64,000 nucleotides of DNA from Halomicroarcula saliterrae (GTDB taxonomy: Archaea; Halobacteriota; Halobacteria; Halobacteriales; Haloarculaceae): NCBI RefSeq assembly GCF_031624395.1, contig NZ_JAMQON010000004.1, positions 302,988 through 366,987 on the forward strand. Reading direction: 5' to 3'. Shown piece by piece: positions 1 through 9,259 of the stretch (positions are counted from its first letter, which is position 1; each line of letters starts with the position of its first letter). Below the pieces are notes generated by a model. The model did no database searches, was not told the origin of the DNA, and saw only the letters and a list, made by a program, of their open reading frames with translations. A program made the position numbers and the translations under genes.

Positions 1-148
1 CCGGCGGGAGCCAGAACGGGGCCGAGCGGACCGAGTCGCGGTCGAGCAGCGAGTTGCCATCGTCGGCGGCGCTCGCTGTCCCGCCGTCTGTGCGGACATC
101 CCGCCCCCCGGGCAGGCGGCGTCGAAGTATTGTCAGTGGGTTACGCAT
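1..148 (-). CDS. Sugar ABC transporter permease, N-terminal fragment
   Basis: Reading from an ATG at 148 toward the window edge gives 49 residues that begin MRNPLTILRR and end SAPFWLPP. The closing stretch is typical of the start of the first membrane helix of MalF/UgpA-type permeases (known family feature). It begins 18 bp after the stop of the substrate-binding protein gene on the same strand, which is the usual order binding protein then permease. The protein would be an inner component of a carbohydrate importer in the membrane. Only the cytoplasmic leader is visible, so the call leans heavily on context. The rest lies outside the window. Confidence 0.65.
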   Translation of the reverse strand, partial: MRNPLTILRRRLPGGRDVRTDGGTASAADDGNSLLDRDSVRSAPFWLPP

Positions 149-166
149 AAATTGGGGAGTGCCCGG

Positions 167-1444
167 TTAGTTGAACGATTCGAGGAGCGCGTCGGCAGTC
201 GCGTCGGCGTCGTAGCTCTCCAGGAAGCCGCTGAACGCCGAACTGATGTTCGTCTTGATACCCGGCGAGACCGCCAGCCCGTGCTCGACGGACGGCGGCT
301 GGTTGTCGGCGTTGTTGAAGTCCTCGTACTGGTCCTGCTGGAACTGGTTGAGCTGGGAGACGTCGGCGTCGCTGCGGGGCGGAATCGACCCCTTCTCGGC
401 GTTGAACAGTACCTGTCCCTCGGCGCTGCCACAGTAGCTGAGGAACGTCTTGGTCGCTTCCGGCGACGGGTTGTTCGCGAGGAACGGGAACGAGTCCATG
501 TTCAGCAGGTAGCTCCCGCTCGTCCCGGGATAGGTTATCTGGCCCCACTGCTCGCCGTAATTGAAGCCGTCGGCGTTGCCGTAGGCGCCGGCGGCCCAGT
601 CGCCCTGGTGGATGAACGCGGCGTTGCCATCCATCACCAGCGTGTTGGCCTCGGTGAAGCTCAGCGAGGAGGCGTCGCTGGGGTAGTACTCCGACAGTGC
701 GACGACGGAGTCGAGCGCCGCCTTGACGTCGGAGCGGTTGCCGTTACCGTTGGTAAAGGCCTCGTAGCCGTCGATACCGCCCTCGGCGAGCAGGATGGTC
801 TCCCAGAGCTGGGTCGTCGACCAGGTGCCGCTGGTCTGGTGGGCGAAGGGGACCGCGTCGGTCTCTTGGGAGATTGTCGCACAGGCGTCGACGACGTCGC
901 TGGGACTGGACAGCGAACTCGGGTCGACGCCCGCGTCGTCCAGCACGTTCTGGTTGTAAAACAGGTTGTTGATGCGGTGGATGTTCAGCGGCACCGTGAC
1001 GTAGGTGCCGTCGAGCTGGGCCTGTGCCTGTGGCCCCTCCAGATAGTTGTTCTTGAGGTCGTCGTTCCAGACGTCGCCCTCGATGTCCGCGTAGGCGTCA
1101 CCGAACTTGTTCAGCGTCTCGCCCGGCCAGGTCTGGAACGTGCTCGGGGGGTCGTTGGCCTGCAGTCGGTTCTGGACGACTTGGTCGAGGTTCGAGCGCG
1201 CGGCCCCGTTGACCGGTTCCTCGGCGAACTCGACGTCGGGGTGGGCCTCCTGAAACCCGCCGATGAGCGCCTCGATGGCCGCGTTCCCGTCGCCGTCTGA
1301 CCACGCGTGGAGCAGTTCGATGCTGTTGGCACCCGAGTCACCGCCGCCGCCGCCACAGCCGGCCAGTCCGGCGGCCGCAGCGACACCGGCCGACTGGAGC
1401 ACGCGACGGCGGGAGAGACCGGAATCACCGTCTCCGGCCGTCAT
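167..1444 (-). CDS. Extracellular sugar-binding lipoprotein of an ABC transporter
   Basis: A 425-residue solute-binding protein of the carbohydrate (family 1, MalE/UgpB-like) type. The N-terminus has a Tat motif SRRRVLQ (residues 11-17) and a lipobox LAGC with Cys30, so it is predicted to be exported folded and anchored by a lipid on the outer face of the membrane. The mature part starts IELLHAWSDGDG, as is usual in this family, and later has the run GNAAFIHQGDWAAG that lines the ligand cleft in relatives. It captures a sugar or sugar-like solute for the permease that begins 18 bp downstream. The exact substrate cannot be read from sequence. The length is normal and no defects are seen. Confidence 0.9.
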   Translation of the reverse strand: MTAGDGDSGLSRRRVLQSAGVAAAAGLAGCGGGGGDSGANSIELLHAWSDGDGNAAIEALIGGFQEAHPDVEFAEEPVNGAARSNLDQVVQNRLQANDPPSTFQTWPGETLNKFGDAYADIEGDVWNDDLKNNYLEGPQAQAQLDGTYVTVPLNIHRINNLFYNQNVLDDAGVDPSSLSSPSDVVDACATISQETDAVPFAHQTSGTWSTTQLWETILLAEGGIDGYEAFTNGNGNRSDVKAALDSVVALSEYYPSDASSLSFTEANTLVMDGNAAFIHQGDWAAGAYGNADGFNYGEQWGQITYPGTSGSYLLNMDSFPFLANNPSPEATKTFLSYCGSAEGQVLFNAEKGSIPPRSDADVSQLNQFQQDQYEDFNNADNQPPSVEHGLAVSPGIKTNISSAFSGFLESYDADATADALLESFN

Positions 1445-2152
1445 CGTCCTGCCTCCGGACGTGTCAGCGTAGCGTTCGCAGCTGCGGTCTCGGTCGAGCG
1501 GCTATATTTGCGACTGTTTGGCATACACCCACACCATTGCGAACATGTGCATTAAAAATTGGGATACTCTAATTGCTAAACGGTTTGCAACGGTCAGAGC
1601 GTGGTTCGAACGTCCGTTTGCCCACCAAATAGCGACGATAGCACATTATTTCTGTTCACAACACCCCTAATTAAGTCGAATTAATCGTGTAGGATGGGGC
1701 GTTTCGCGTCAGTGAACTGCCATTTCGTTGGCTATAGTTTTGTGATATCAGTATAATTCTTTTCGGCCGATGCGCAGAGCGCGAACTGGCAGGTCGCTCC
1801 CCCGGAACGGAGAAAACGCCGCGCTGTCCCGGACTGTCGCTCGAAGAACTGTTACAGCCGTGACAGCGGGACGTGTTCGTCGCCGCTCGCGCGGAGTTGT
1901 GATACGAGAACACGACAGGTCGTCGTCGACGACGAACACTGACGGGGTCGGCTCCGCCCAGCCGAGACGGGTAGCTCCCGACCTGTCCGTTCGACTGCGA
2001 CGCCGTCCGAGGGCGTGAGAAGGTGAAATCGAGCGTCGCGGTCCGGATACCGGTCCCCGGAGGCGTCGTGGAGCGCGCGATATCACGCGTTCGCCGCGTC
2101 GACAGCGCGATGGTCGCCCCGCCCTACCCGGTCCCGGTGACTCCGCCCGGCG
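1445..2152. other. Long intergenic region with no convincing gene
   Basis: About 700 bp separate the binding-protein gene from mutS. The part from roughly 1540 to 1760 is clearly more AT-rich than its surroundings and should carry the promoter of the sugar operon; a TATA-like tatatt lies at 1503-1508. The open frames here (for example 1748-2086 minus and 1770-2018 plus) encode arginine- and serine-rich products with few acidic residues, unlike real proteins of this genome. I therefore see no supported gene. Confidence 0.6.
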
Positions 2153-4813
2153 TCACGTTCCGTCCAGCTCTTCTTGCCACTGCTTGACTGTCCCCATCAG
2201 TTCGACAGGCGGCGTCTCGTTGACGTCGAGGTTCTGTAGCTCGTCGAGCACCGATTCGGTCTCGGCGTCCAGCGCCGAACCGCCGGGCTCCTCGGCGGGG
2301 TCGGCCTCGGTCCGCTGGCCGCCCCCGGTGTCGAACTGTCCGGCGGAGAGGTCGAAGACGGCCTGCGTGGTCTCCCCGCCGCCCTCGCTCCCGCGGACCT
2401 CGATGGCCTCGTCCTCGCGCAGTCGGTCAAGCACCTCCCGCGACCGGTCGACGACCGGCTCGGGAACGCCGGCTAGGTCGGCGACGTGGACTCCGTAGGA
2501 ACGGTCGGTCGGGCCGTCCCGTATCGTCCGCATGAACGTGACGTCGCCGTCGCTCTCCTCGGCGGCGACGTGGACGTTGTGAACCGTCTCCAGGGACTCG
2601 CCCAGCGACGTGAGTTCGTGGTAGTGCGTCGCGAACAGGGTCTTGGCCCGTATGTTGCTCGCGATGTACTCCGTCGCGGCCCAGGCGATCGAGATGCCGT
2701 CGAACGTCGCGGTCCCGCGGCCGACCTCGTCCAGAATCACGAGCGAGTCCTCGGTCGCCGAGTGGAGGATGTTGGACAGCTCCTGCATCTCGACCATGAA
2801 CGTAGAGCGCCCCTGGGCGAGTTCGTCCAGCGCGCCCACGCGGGTGTAGATGCCGTCGACCAGCCCGACTGTGGCCGACCGAGCCGGGACGAAGCTCCCG
2901 GTCTGGGCCAGCAGCGTGATGAGCGCGGTCTGGCGCATGTACGTCGACTTCCCGCTCATGTTCGGGCCGGTGACGATGAGGAAGTCGCGGTCGCCGGGGC
3001 GCATTCGGAGGTCGTTGGGAACGAACTCCGTGGTCTGTTCGACGACGGGGTGGCGGCCGGCCTCGATAGCGAGGTCGCCGTCGTCGGTCAGCTCGGGCCG
3101 GGTCCAGTCGTTCTCGACGGCGTGGACGGCCAGCGACCCGAACGTGTCGACCGACGCCAGCGCCCGGCCCACGTCCTGTAAGAGGGGCGCGCGCTCGGCG
3201 ACCCGCTCGCGGACCCGCTCGAACAGCTCGTACTCCATCTCGTGGCGCCGCTCCTCCAGCCGGAGCACGTCCCGTTCCGTCTCGTCCAGTTCGGGGATGG
3301 TGTAGCGCTTGGAGTTCTTGAGCGTCTTTATCTCCTCGTACTCGTCGGGGACCCGGTCCGTCTCGCTTTTCCCCACCTGGATGTAGTAGCCGTCCGTCTT
3401 GTTGCGGTCGACGGAGAGGTGAGTGATACCGGTCTTCCCCTTCTCGCGGTCGGGCAGGCTCTCCAGCCACTCCAGGGACGCCTCGTGTTCCTCGATAAGT
3501 GCGTCGAGCTCGTCGTCGTACCCCGTGCGGAAGAGCCCGCCCTGCGTGACGGTCCCCGGCGGGTCCGCCACGAGGGCGTCGTCCAGCTCCGCGGCGAGGT
3601 CCGCGGCGGCCTCGCGGTCGGCGCTCGCCAGCACGTCCGCGAGTGGCGAGTCGGCCAGCCGCTCGGTCTCGGCGACGGCGTCGGCGACCTCGCCCAGAAG
3701 TTCGAGCGTGTCGTGGACGGCCCGCAGGTCCCGGGCGTCGGCGCTGCCGGAGGTGGCCCGCGCGGCCAGCCGTTCGAGGTCGTAGGCGTCGGAAAGCGTC
3801 TCCCGGATCGCCTCCCGGGCCATCGCTTCCCGGGTGAGCGCCGCCACGGCGGTCTGGCGCCGGACCAGTTCGCCCCGCTCGCGGCGCGGGCGCTGGAGCC
3901 ACTGTTTCAGGCGGCGCCCGCCGGCAGCGGTGACGGTGTGGTCGACAGTTTCGAACAGCGACCCGGCCGACTCCCCCTGCATCGTCTCGGTGAGTTCGAG
4001 GTTGCGCTGCGTGGTCGCGTCCAGCGCGACGTGGTCGCGGGCGCCGTAGGCCTGCAGTCGCGTCACCGCGGCCAGCGTCCCGACGCCGGTCTCCTCCACG
4101 TAGGACAGCACCGCACCGGCGGCCGCGATGGCCGCGTCGTCGCCGTCGATACCCACGCTCGCCAGCGTCTCGGCTCCGAACTGTTCCCGAACGCGGTGGC
4201 GCGCCCGCCCGGGCGCGAACGACTCGGTGGCGTGCAGGGAGACGGCCGCATCCGAGCGCTCGTCCAGCTGGGCCAGGAAGTCGTCGTCGTTCCTGAGTTC
4301 CGGCCCCGGCAACACCTCGGCCGGCGAGAACGTGTACAGCTCCGTCAACACCGCGGCGGCGTCGGCGTCGTCCAGCTGCGTCACCCGGAACCGACCCGTC
4401 GTCACGTCCGCGACGGCCAGCCCGTAGGTGTCGCCGTCGTGTCTGACCACGGCGGCGAGATGTTGCGCACTGGCGTCGCCGGTCGCCAGATGCGTCCCGG
4501 GCGTCACCACGCGCGTTATCTCGCGGGCGTGGCCGTCGGCCGTCTCGTGCTGGTCGGCTACCGCGACCCGGTAGCCCCGTTCGACCAGCGCGGAGACGTA
4601 CGGCGTCAGGTCGTCGACCGGCACGCCGGCCATCGGATAGTTCGAACCGTGGGAGGACTTCTGGCTCACCTTCAGGTCCAGTTCCGCGGCCACCAGCTCG
4701 GCGTCGTCGGCGAAGAACTCGTAGAAATCACCGCACTGCATCGCCAGTATGTCGGCGTCGGTCCCCTCCTTGAGCGAGAGGAACTCACCGACGATACCCG
4801 TCGCCTCAGTCAT
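2153..4813 (-). CDS. mutS: DNA mismatch repair protein MutS (first copy)
   Basis: An 886-residue MutS of the MutS1 subfamily, which binds mismatches and uses ATP to start strand-specific repair. The mismatch-wedging Phe-x-Glu is present in GDFYEFF (Phe30, Glu32). The connector, lever and clamp regions fill the middle. The ATPase has Walker [10 protein letters not shown] at about residue 616, Walker [11 protein letters not shown] and the FATHYHEL motif. A low-complexity linker and a short C-terminal helical part (ESVLDELQNLDVN) resemble the MutS dimerisation tail. The gene is divergent from the lipoprotein gene at 4911, with under 100 bp between them. No mutL is adjacent. A second MutS1-type gene lies at 20762, so this is one of two paralogues. 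Confidence 0.95.
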   Translation of the reverse strand: MTEATGIVGEFLSLKEGTDADILAMQCGDFYEFFADDAELVAAELDLKVSQKSSHGSNYPMAGVPVDDLTPYVSALVERGYRVAVADQHETADGHAREITRVVTPGTHLATGDASAQHLAAVVRHDGDTYGLAVADVTTGRFRVTQLDDADAAAVLTELYTFSPAEVLPGPELRNDDDFLAQLDERSDAAVSLHATESFAPGRARHRVREQFGAETLASVGIDGDDAAIAAAGAVLSYVEETGVGTLAAVTRLQAYGARDHVALDATTQRNLELTETMQGESAGSLFETVDHTVTAAGGRRLKQWLQRPRRERGELVRRQTAVAALTREAMAREAIRETLSDAYDLERLAARATSGSADARDLRAVHDTLELLGEVADAVAETERLADSPLADVLASADREAAADLAAELDDALVADPPGTVTQGGLFRTGYDDELDALIEEHEASLEWLESLPDREKGKTGITHLSVDRNKTDGYYIQVGKSETDRVPDEYEEIKTLKNSKRYTIPELDETERDVLRLEERRHEMEYELFERVRERVAERAPLLQDVGRALASVDTFGSLAVHAVENDWTRPELTDDGDLAIEAGRHPVVEQTTEFVPNDLRMRPGDRDFLIVTGPNMSGKSTYMRQTALITLLAQTGSFVPARSATVGLVDGIYTRVGALDELAQGRSTFMVEMQELSNILHSATEDSLVILDEVGRGTATFDGISIAWAATEYIASNIRAKTLFATHYHELTSLGESLETVHNVHVAAEESDGDVTFMRTIRDGPTDRSYGVHVADLAGVPEPVVDRSREVLDRLREDEAIEVRGSEGGGETTQAVFDLSAGQFDTGGGQRTEADPAEEPGGSALDAETESVLDELQNLDVNETPPVELMGTVKQWQEELDGT

Positions 4814-4910
4814 ATCCGTCTGTGTGCGTCTCCCCGGGGTAAGGATTGCGGGTGCGAGGTGGGTTCACCCGAGGGATACTTTTGTCCCGTCGGGATATGA
4901 ACGTCCGCTG

Positions 4911-6137
4911 ATGTCTGCCCGAATTGTCCTCCTGTTACTCCTCGCCGTGTCGACCGCCGGCTGCACCACGCCGTGGACGACACAGGCCGACACCGACGAA
5001 CCGCCGACGACGGCGAGTACCCCCGTCACACCGGCGACCGACGTGACGGCGAACGGGTCACAGATCCGTGTCGAGGGCGGTCCCATCGCCGCCGACCAGG
5101 GGCGACTCTTCCAGCGAATCGCACAGCGCCGCGGCGTAGACGTTCGCCCTCCGGAACGGATTCAGGTAATCGACCCCGCGGAGGCGGAATCGACGGCGGA
5201 GCCCCCGGAGTTCCTGCAGCTGCTCGGCGTGCACGCTCCGGATAGCGGGCTCGGACTCGCCGGGCAAACCATCGGACACGACCTGGTTCGCATCAATCGA
5301 AGCGTGGCGACGGACCCGCGAATCGAGGGCGTGCTGGTACACGAGTACACGCACGTGATTCAGAACCAGCGCGGCGCGACCGGGACGATGTTCGAGTCCG
5401 GGCGGATGGACGCGATTCCGCCGTTCGGCGTCGAGCGACCGCTCCTGATTCTCACGGTCCGCGAGGGCGCGGCGACGTACGCCGCCGACAGGTATCAGCG
5501 AGCGAACACCGATACGCTCCCCCAGGGAATCCGATACGAGCGGCTCTACCAGCGACAGGACACCGCTGGCGGTCGATACTTCGTGGCACCGTATCGGTTC
5601 GGGTACAGATACGTCGCCGACCGGCTGGCGGGCAACGAGACCGTCGAGGCGATTTACGCCCAGCCGCCACAGAGCACGGAAGCGATTATACACCGCTACG
5701 AGCCCGGGGCCGAACCGCCGGCGAATCTCACGGTCGACGTCACGGCCGACCAGTGGGAACAGCGGAGGCGCGGCCGCGTCGGCGAACTCGGGACGCGGAT
5801 CGCCCTGTCGGCCAGTCTGAACGAGTCACAGTCCTCAGCCGGGGCCGCTGGATGGGGTAACGACGCCCTCGTCACGTTTCAGAACGGCTCCGCGAAGGGG
5901 TACGTCTGGATTGCGCGGTGGGACGACACGGCGAACGAGAGCGAGTTCCGGACTGCGCTCGGAACTGCGCTGGACCGGCAGGCGAGACGGACGGCGACGG
6001 GCTGGCGCGACGGGGACACGGCGTATCGCGTTCGGCAGGGAGACGCACGGACGACGGTGGTCGTCGTCGGACCGGCGGCGTTTGCCCGGAACGCGACCGT
6101 CGAACTGAACCAGTCCGTCGCCGTGCGGGGCCCGTGA
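4911..6137 (+). CDS. Surface lipoprotein with an HExxH motif (Hvo_1808-like)
   Basis: A 408-residue secreted lipoprotein. The start at 4911 gives a clean Sec-type signal with lipobox STAGC (Cys17); an upstream in-frame extension would hide it. A TATA-like gatactttt at 4875-4883 also suits this start. A Thr/Asp-rich linker follows. The middle contains VHEYTHVIQNQRG and, about 35 residues later, REGAATYAADRY, an arrangement like the two zinc-binding helices of gluzincin metallopeptidases. The protein is probably outside the cell. I recognise a likeness to the haloarchaeal Hvo_1808-type surface proteins, from memory only. The substrate is unknown and proteolytic activity is inferred. The gene at 6800 shares the HEYxH arrangement. 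Confidence 0.7.
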   Translation: MSARIVLLLLLAVSTAGCTTPWTTQADTDEPPTTASTPVTPATDVTANGSQIRVEGGPIAADQGRLFQRIAQRRGVDVRPPERIQVIDPAEAESTAEPPEFLQLLGVHAPDSGLGLAGQTIGHDLVRINRSVATDPRIEGVLVHEYTHVIQNQRGATGTMFESGRMDAIPPFGVERPLLILTVREGAATYAADRYQRANTDTLPQGIRYERLYQRQDTAGGRYFVAPYRFGYRYVADRLAGNETVEAIYAQPPQSTEAIIHRYEPGAEPPANLTVDVTADQWEQRRRGRVGELGTRIALSASLNESQSSAGAAGWGNDALVTFQNGSAKGYVWIARWDDTANESEFRTALGTALDRQARRTATGWRDGDTAYRVRQGDARTTVVVVGPAAFARNATVELNQSVAVRGP

Positions 6138-6330
6138 ACTCCAGAGGCTCACTCGCGGCCGACGTGTCAGAGACAGTGAAAGACACGCGGACTCCGTCGA
6201 ACCACCACAGGCGGTCCGACACCGCCCAGGCGTTCAGCGCTCCCGACAGTCCGGCAATAGCACTACATAGCGGTATAGAGACGGGAGCGTACCGAAAACA
6301 CCATTTGCGGTGGCCGGGAGATACACTCGA

Positions 6331-6759
6331 ATGACCGAACCACTCCGCGTCGCCTTCGTCTGTGTTCAGAACGCAGGCCGCTCCCAGATGTCGACCGCCT
6401 TCGCCGAGCGGGAAATCGCCGAGCGGGACCTGACAGACCGCGTCGAGGTCGTCACCGGCGGCACGGACCCCGCCGACCACGTCCACGCCGAAGTCGTCGA
6501 GATCATGCGGGAGCTCGACGTCGACCTCTCGGACCGGACCCCGCGGGCGGTCTCCACCGCGGAGCTGGAGACGTGTGACCTCGTGGTCACGATGGGCTGT
6601 TCGACGCTCGACCTCGACGCCGACGTCGAGGTCCGGGACTGGGCGCTGACCGACCCCGACGGGCAGGACCTCGACGCCGTGCGCGAGATTCGCGACGACA
6701 TCGGCGAGCGCGTCGCCGCGGTGTTCGACGACATCGAAGCGCGACTGGAGACCGCCTGA
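6331..6759 (+). CDS. Low-molecular-weight phosphatase / arsenate-reductase-like protein
   Basis: A 142-residue cytosolic protein of the low-molecular-weight tyrosine phosphatase fold. The phosphate-binding loop is CVQNAGRS (Cys11 nucleophile, Arg17). The form CxxNxxRS is the variant typical of arsenate reductases (ArsC) rather than classic phosphatases. The Asp general acid is expected in the ALTDPDGQD segment. It could reduce arsenate or hydrolyse phosphotyrosine; sequence alone does not decide. The start at 6331 is preferred because the extra seven upstream residues fall outside the fold. No ars transporter or regulator lies next to it, which weakens the arsenic interpretation. Confidence 0.85.
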   Translation: MTEPLRVAFVCVQNAGRSQMSTAFAEREIAERDLTDRVEVVTGGTDPADHVHAEVVEIMRELDVDLSDRTPRAVSTAELETCDLVVTMGCSTLDLDADVEVRDWALTDPDGQDLDAVREIRDDIGERVAAVFDDIEARLETA

Positions 6760-6799
6760 GCGGTCAAGTATATCACCGGCGAGTCGTAACCGGCGTGTA

Positions 6800-8854
6800 A
6801 TGCGTGGACCGCACCACGGCTGGGTGGCCGTGTCAGTCGCAGTGTTTCTCGTCGTCTCGATGGCCGGCACGGCCGTCGCCGTGCCGGTGGCAATCGACCA
6901 GCCCGACCCAGCGGGTGGGGGCCAGTCGTCGGTCGCGCCAGCCGCCACCGCGACCCAGACGGACGACACCATCGTCCAGACCGAACGCTACGCGCTGACG
7001 CCGGACCGACCGGGACAGGTGCGAGTGCGCCTCAGCTACGACGTCCCCGACCGGGTGCAATCGCTCGAAGCGACCCTGCCGGCGGAGACGACGGTGACCG
7101 GGACGGACGGGTTCAGCCGCGTCAACGAGACGGTGTACGAACTGGACGACGGGGCGACGTCGGCGTCCATCGAACTCCGCTACAACCCCAACGAGACGAC
7201 CCGGCGAACCGGACCCGAGGCGGCCAGCGGACGGTATCTCGACGTCGACGCCGGCGAGTGGGCGCTGTTCAGACAGCTGGGGGTCAGGAGCGCGTGGAGT
7301 TACTCCGGCTCGTCGTCGGACCCGGTCACGTTCGAGCGGCGGACGCGAACCGCGGGCCCGGGGGTAGCGGGTGACAACCTCGTCTACCTCGGGTCGGTCA
7401 CGACCGTCGAGCGGACCGAGAACGGCCAGACGTTCCGGCTGGCGGTCCCCGAGCGGGCCGAACTGGCCGAGTCGCCGGACTCGATACTGGACTCGCTGAC
7501 GAACGCCTCGGGGTCGTTCCGCGTCGGTGACCGTGACGAGGACGTGGTCGTCGTCGCGGCCCCGACCACACAGGTCGAGTGGGCCGTGCGGGGGGCGACG
7601 CTGGGCTCGGATTTCTGGGTCCGGGACTTCGAGCGCCTCGACGAGGCGAGCAACGTCTGGCTCCACGAGTACGTCCACACGCGACAGGCGTTCTCGACGA
7701 CCCGGGAGACGCGCTGGCTCGTCGAGGCGACAGCACAGTACTACGCGGCCGTGTTGACGCTCGAACAGGAGCGTATCACGTTCGACGACTTCCGCCGGCA
7801 GCTCTCGACCGCCGAACGCTCCGCCTACGACGACGTCGTGCTGGCCGAGCCCGCGACGTGGACGCGCAACGCGAACTACTTCAAAGGGGCGCTAGCGGCG
7901 GGGCGCATCGACCTCGCGCTCCGGGCGTCGACGAACCGGTCGGCGACGCTCGAAGAGACAGTCAGGGAGCTCAACGGACTCGACAGCCGGGTGACACAGA
8001 CACGGTTCCTCCGTGCCGTCGAGCGCGCCGGCGGAGCGGACTCGCGGGCGACGGCGGTGGCCGCCACGGAAACGTCGGACTCGCTCTCGATGTGGGACCA
8101 GTCTACACACTCGCGGCTGTTCGGGGTGGTGCCGGCACAGGTCGGCTACGCGCTCCCGAACGCCACCGACGGCTACCGGGCGAGCGGGCCCTACCGCAAC
8201 GAGACGGTCTCGGCGACCCCCGTTCGGCTGGCGACCGGGGAGACGCTGACCGTCGACACCGTCGTCAGCAACACGGGCGGGAAGGCGGGGACCTACAACG
8301 CAACGCTGACCGTCGACGGGACCGCCGTCACGTCGGCGACCGGCGAGATAGCCGCCGAGAGCGAGCGGACGGTCCGGCTGGCCCACACCTTCGAGCGAGC
8401 CGGCGAGTACACGCTGGGCGCGGGCGGGGAGCGCGTCACTGTCGTCGTCGAACCCCCGGCGGAGCCGACCGTCAGCGGGGTCAGCGTGGACAGTCAGCGG
8501 GTCCAGCGGGGCGAGAGTGTGGTCGTCACGGCGACGGTGCGCAACGACGCGGCGGTCCCGGCAAACGGCACGGTCGCGTTCACCCGAGACGGCGAACCGG
8601 TCGCGCGACAGCCGGTGACGCTGGCGCCCGGGGCCAGCACGCAGCTGTCGGTCGCGGTCCCGCTCCCGACGGTCGGCGAGACCCGACTTGGCGCGGGCGC
8701 GGCCGACCCGGTGACGGTGACAGTCGCCGCGCCGACCGCGGGGACCGAGCCGGGGACGACCGGCGGGAGCGGCGCGGGCTTTACCGTCCCGGCGGCTGTG
8801 CTGGCGGTCGCTCTCGCCGTGCTGGCTCGTCGGAACAGGGCGCACAAAAAGTGA
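6800..8854 (+). CDS. Secreted surface protein with HEYVH site and C-terminal membrane anchor
   Basis: A 684-residue protein with a signal peptide (hydrophobic core about residues 9-27). The segment WLHEYVHTRQAF followed by WLVEATAQYYA about 20 residues later looks like a gluzincin zinc site. Two beta-rich repeats with the phrase VVSNTGGKAGTYNATLTVDG and its later counterpart TVRNDAAVPANGTVAF resemble CARDB-like adhesion modules (roughly residues 470-640). A Gly/Thr-rich spacer and a final hydrophobic helix ending in basic residues (RRNRAHKK) anchor it at the cell surface. The overall picture is a surface metallopeptidase or a catalytic relative. The TATA/ATG spacing fits a short or absent leader. 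The specific function is unknown. Confidence 0.7.
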   Translation: MRGPHHGWVAVSVAVFLVVSMAGTAVAVPVAIDQPDPAGGGQSSVAPAATATQTDDTIVQTERYALTPDRPGQVRVRLSYDVPDRVQSLEATLPAETTVTGTDGFSRVNETVYELDDGATSASIELRYNPNETTRRTGPEAASGRYLDVDAGEWALFRQLGVRSAWSYSGSSSDPVTFERRTRTAGPGVAGDNLVYLGSVTTVERTENGQTFRLAVPERAELAESPDSILDSLTNASGSFRVGDRDEDVVVVAAPTTQVEWAVRGATLGSDFWVRDFERLDEASNVWLHEYVHTRQAFSTTRETRWLVEATAQYYAAVLTLEQERITFDDFRRQLSTAERSAYDDVVLAEPATWTRNANYFKGALAAGRIDLALRASTNRSATLEETVRELNGLDSRVTQTRFLRAVERAGGADSRATAVAATETSDSLSMWDQSTHSRLFGVVPAQVGYALPNATDGYRASGPYRNETVSATPVRLATGETLTVDTVVSNTGGKAGTYNATLTVDGTAVTSATGEIAAESERTVRLAHTFERAGEYTLGAGGERVTVVVEPPAEPTVSGVSVDSQRVQRGESVVVTATVRNDAAVPANGTVAFTRDGEPVARQPVTLAPGASTQLSVAVPLPTVGETRLGAGAADPVTVTVAAPTAGTEPGTTGGSGAGFTVPAAVLAVALAVLARRNRAHKK

Positions 8855-8872
8855 ACGCCCGGTGAGGGGGGC

Positions 8873-8977
8873 TCACCGCGCGAGGTGGCCGTTGATTATC
8901 TTGTCGATGATTCGTTCGGGGACGGGCGCTCGCTCGCGCTCGTCGTCTCGCTCGGGGAAGTCGTGGTTCGCTGGCAT
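8873..8977 (-). CDS. 34-residue small protein in the oxidase-remnant cluster
   Basis: A short frame encoding MPANHDFPERDDERERAP and ending in ERIIDKIINGHLAR. It has a strong Shine-Dalgarno sequence GGAGGA seven bases before the ATG and begins 29 bp after the stop of the cytochrome-oxidase fragment on the same strand. The product is highly charged with an amphipathic C-terminal half and has no membrane helix. I do not recognise the family. It may be a small accessory peptide of the former oxidase operon or the truncated head of a larger subunit. Confidence 0.5.
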   Translation of the reverse strand: MPANHDFPERDDERERAPVPERIIDKIINGHLAR

Positions 8978-9006
8978 GGAAGTCCTCCGGGCGCGCTAGC
9001 GCGTCG

Positions 9007-9240
9007 TCACTGAAAAAGTGTTAGCTTGCGTGAACGTGTGCGGGCGCGCCCCGCCGGCTGTGCGCTCTGGTCTGCCGTCGTGTCGCGCGGTTCGGACGGC
9101 GCCGCGGCACCGTCGTCTATCGCTGCCAGACGCTCGCGGCACTCGTCGGGCGGGACGACCGGGACGGTCGCGCGCATCCGCGGGTAGTCGGTGCCACAGA
9201 ACTCGGCACAGTAGAGCTGATAGCTGCCGGGCTCGGTCAC
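9007..9240 (-). pseudogene. C-terminal remnant of cytochrome c oxidase subunit II
   Basis: The frame reads GSYQLYCAEFCGTDYPRM then RATVPVVPPDEC, which matches the CuA-site end of oxidase subunit II (normally C-x-E-x-C-G-x-x-H-x-x-M). The two cysteines, glutamate and methionine remain, but the copper-ligand histidine position is tyrosine. The membrane helices and the first half of the cupredoxin fold are missing: an in-frame stop lies about 12 codons upstream of the GTG at 9240, inside the end of the neighbouring gene. A stretch rich in Ala, Ser and Arg follows the conserved part. I read this as the leftover of a deleted subunit II gene. Translation as a small protein is not excluded. Confidence 0.6.
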
Positions 9241-9259
9241 CGGCGCGACGGCCGGCGGG

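Noticed and set aside
152..1300. Long plus-strand frame over the sugar-binding gene
   Set aside because: It is antisense to a gene with clear Tat, lipobox and family sequence; its product is Val/Arg-rich with no domain. Such shadows are common at high GC.
1748..2086. 112-residue minus-strand frame before mutS
   Set aside because: The product is Arg/Ser/Pro-rich and not acidic, without start signals; treated as intergenic.
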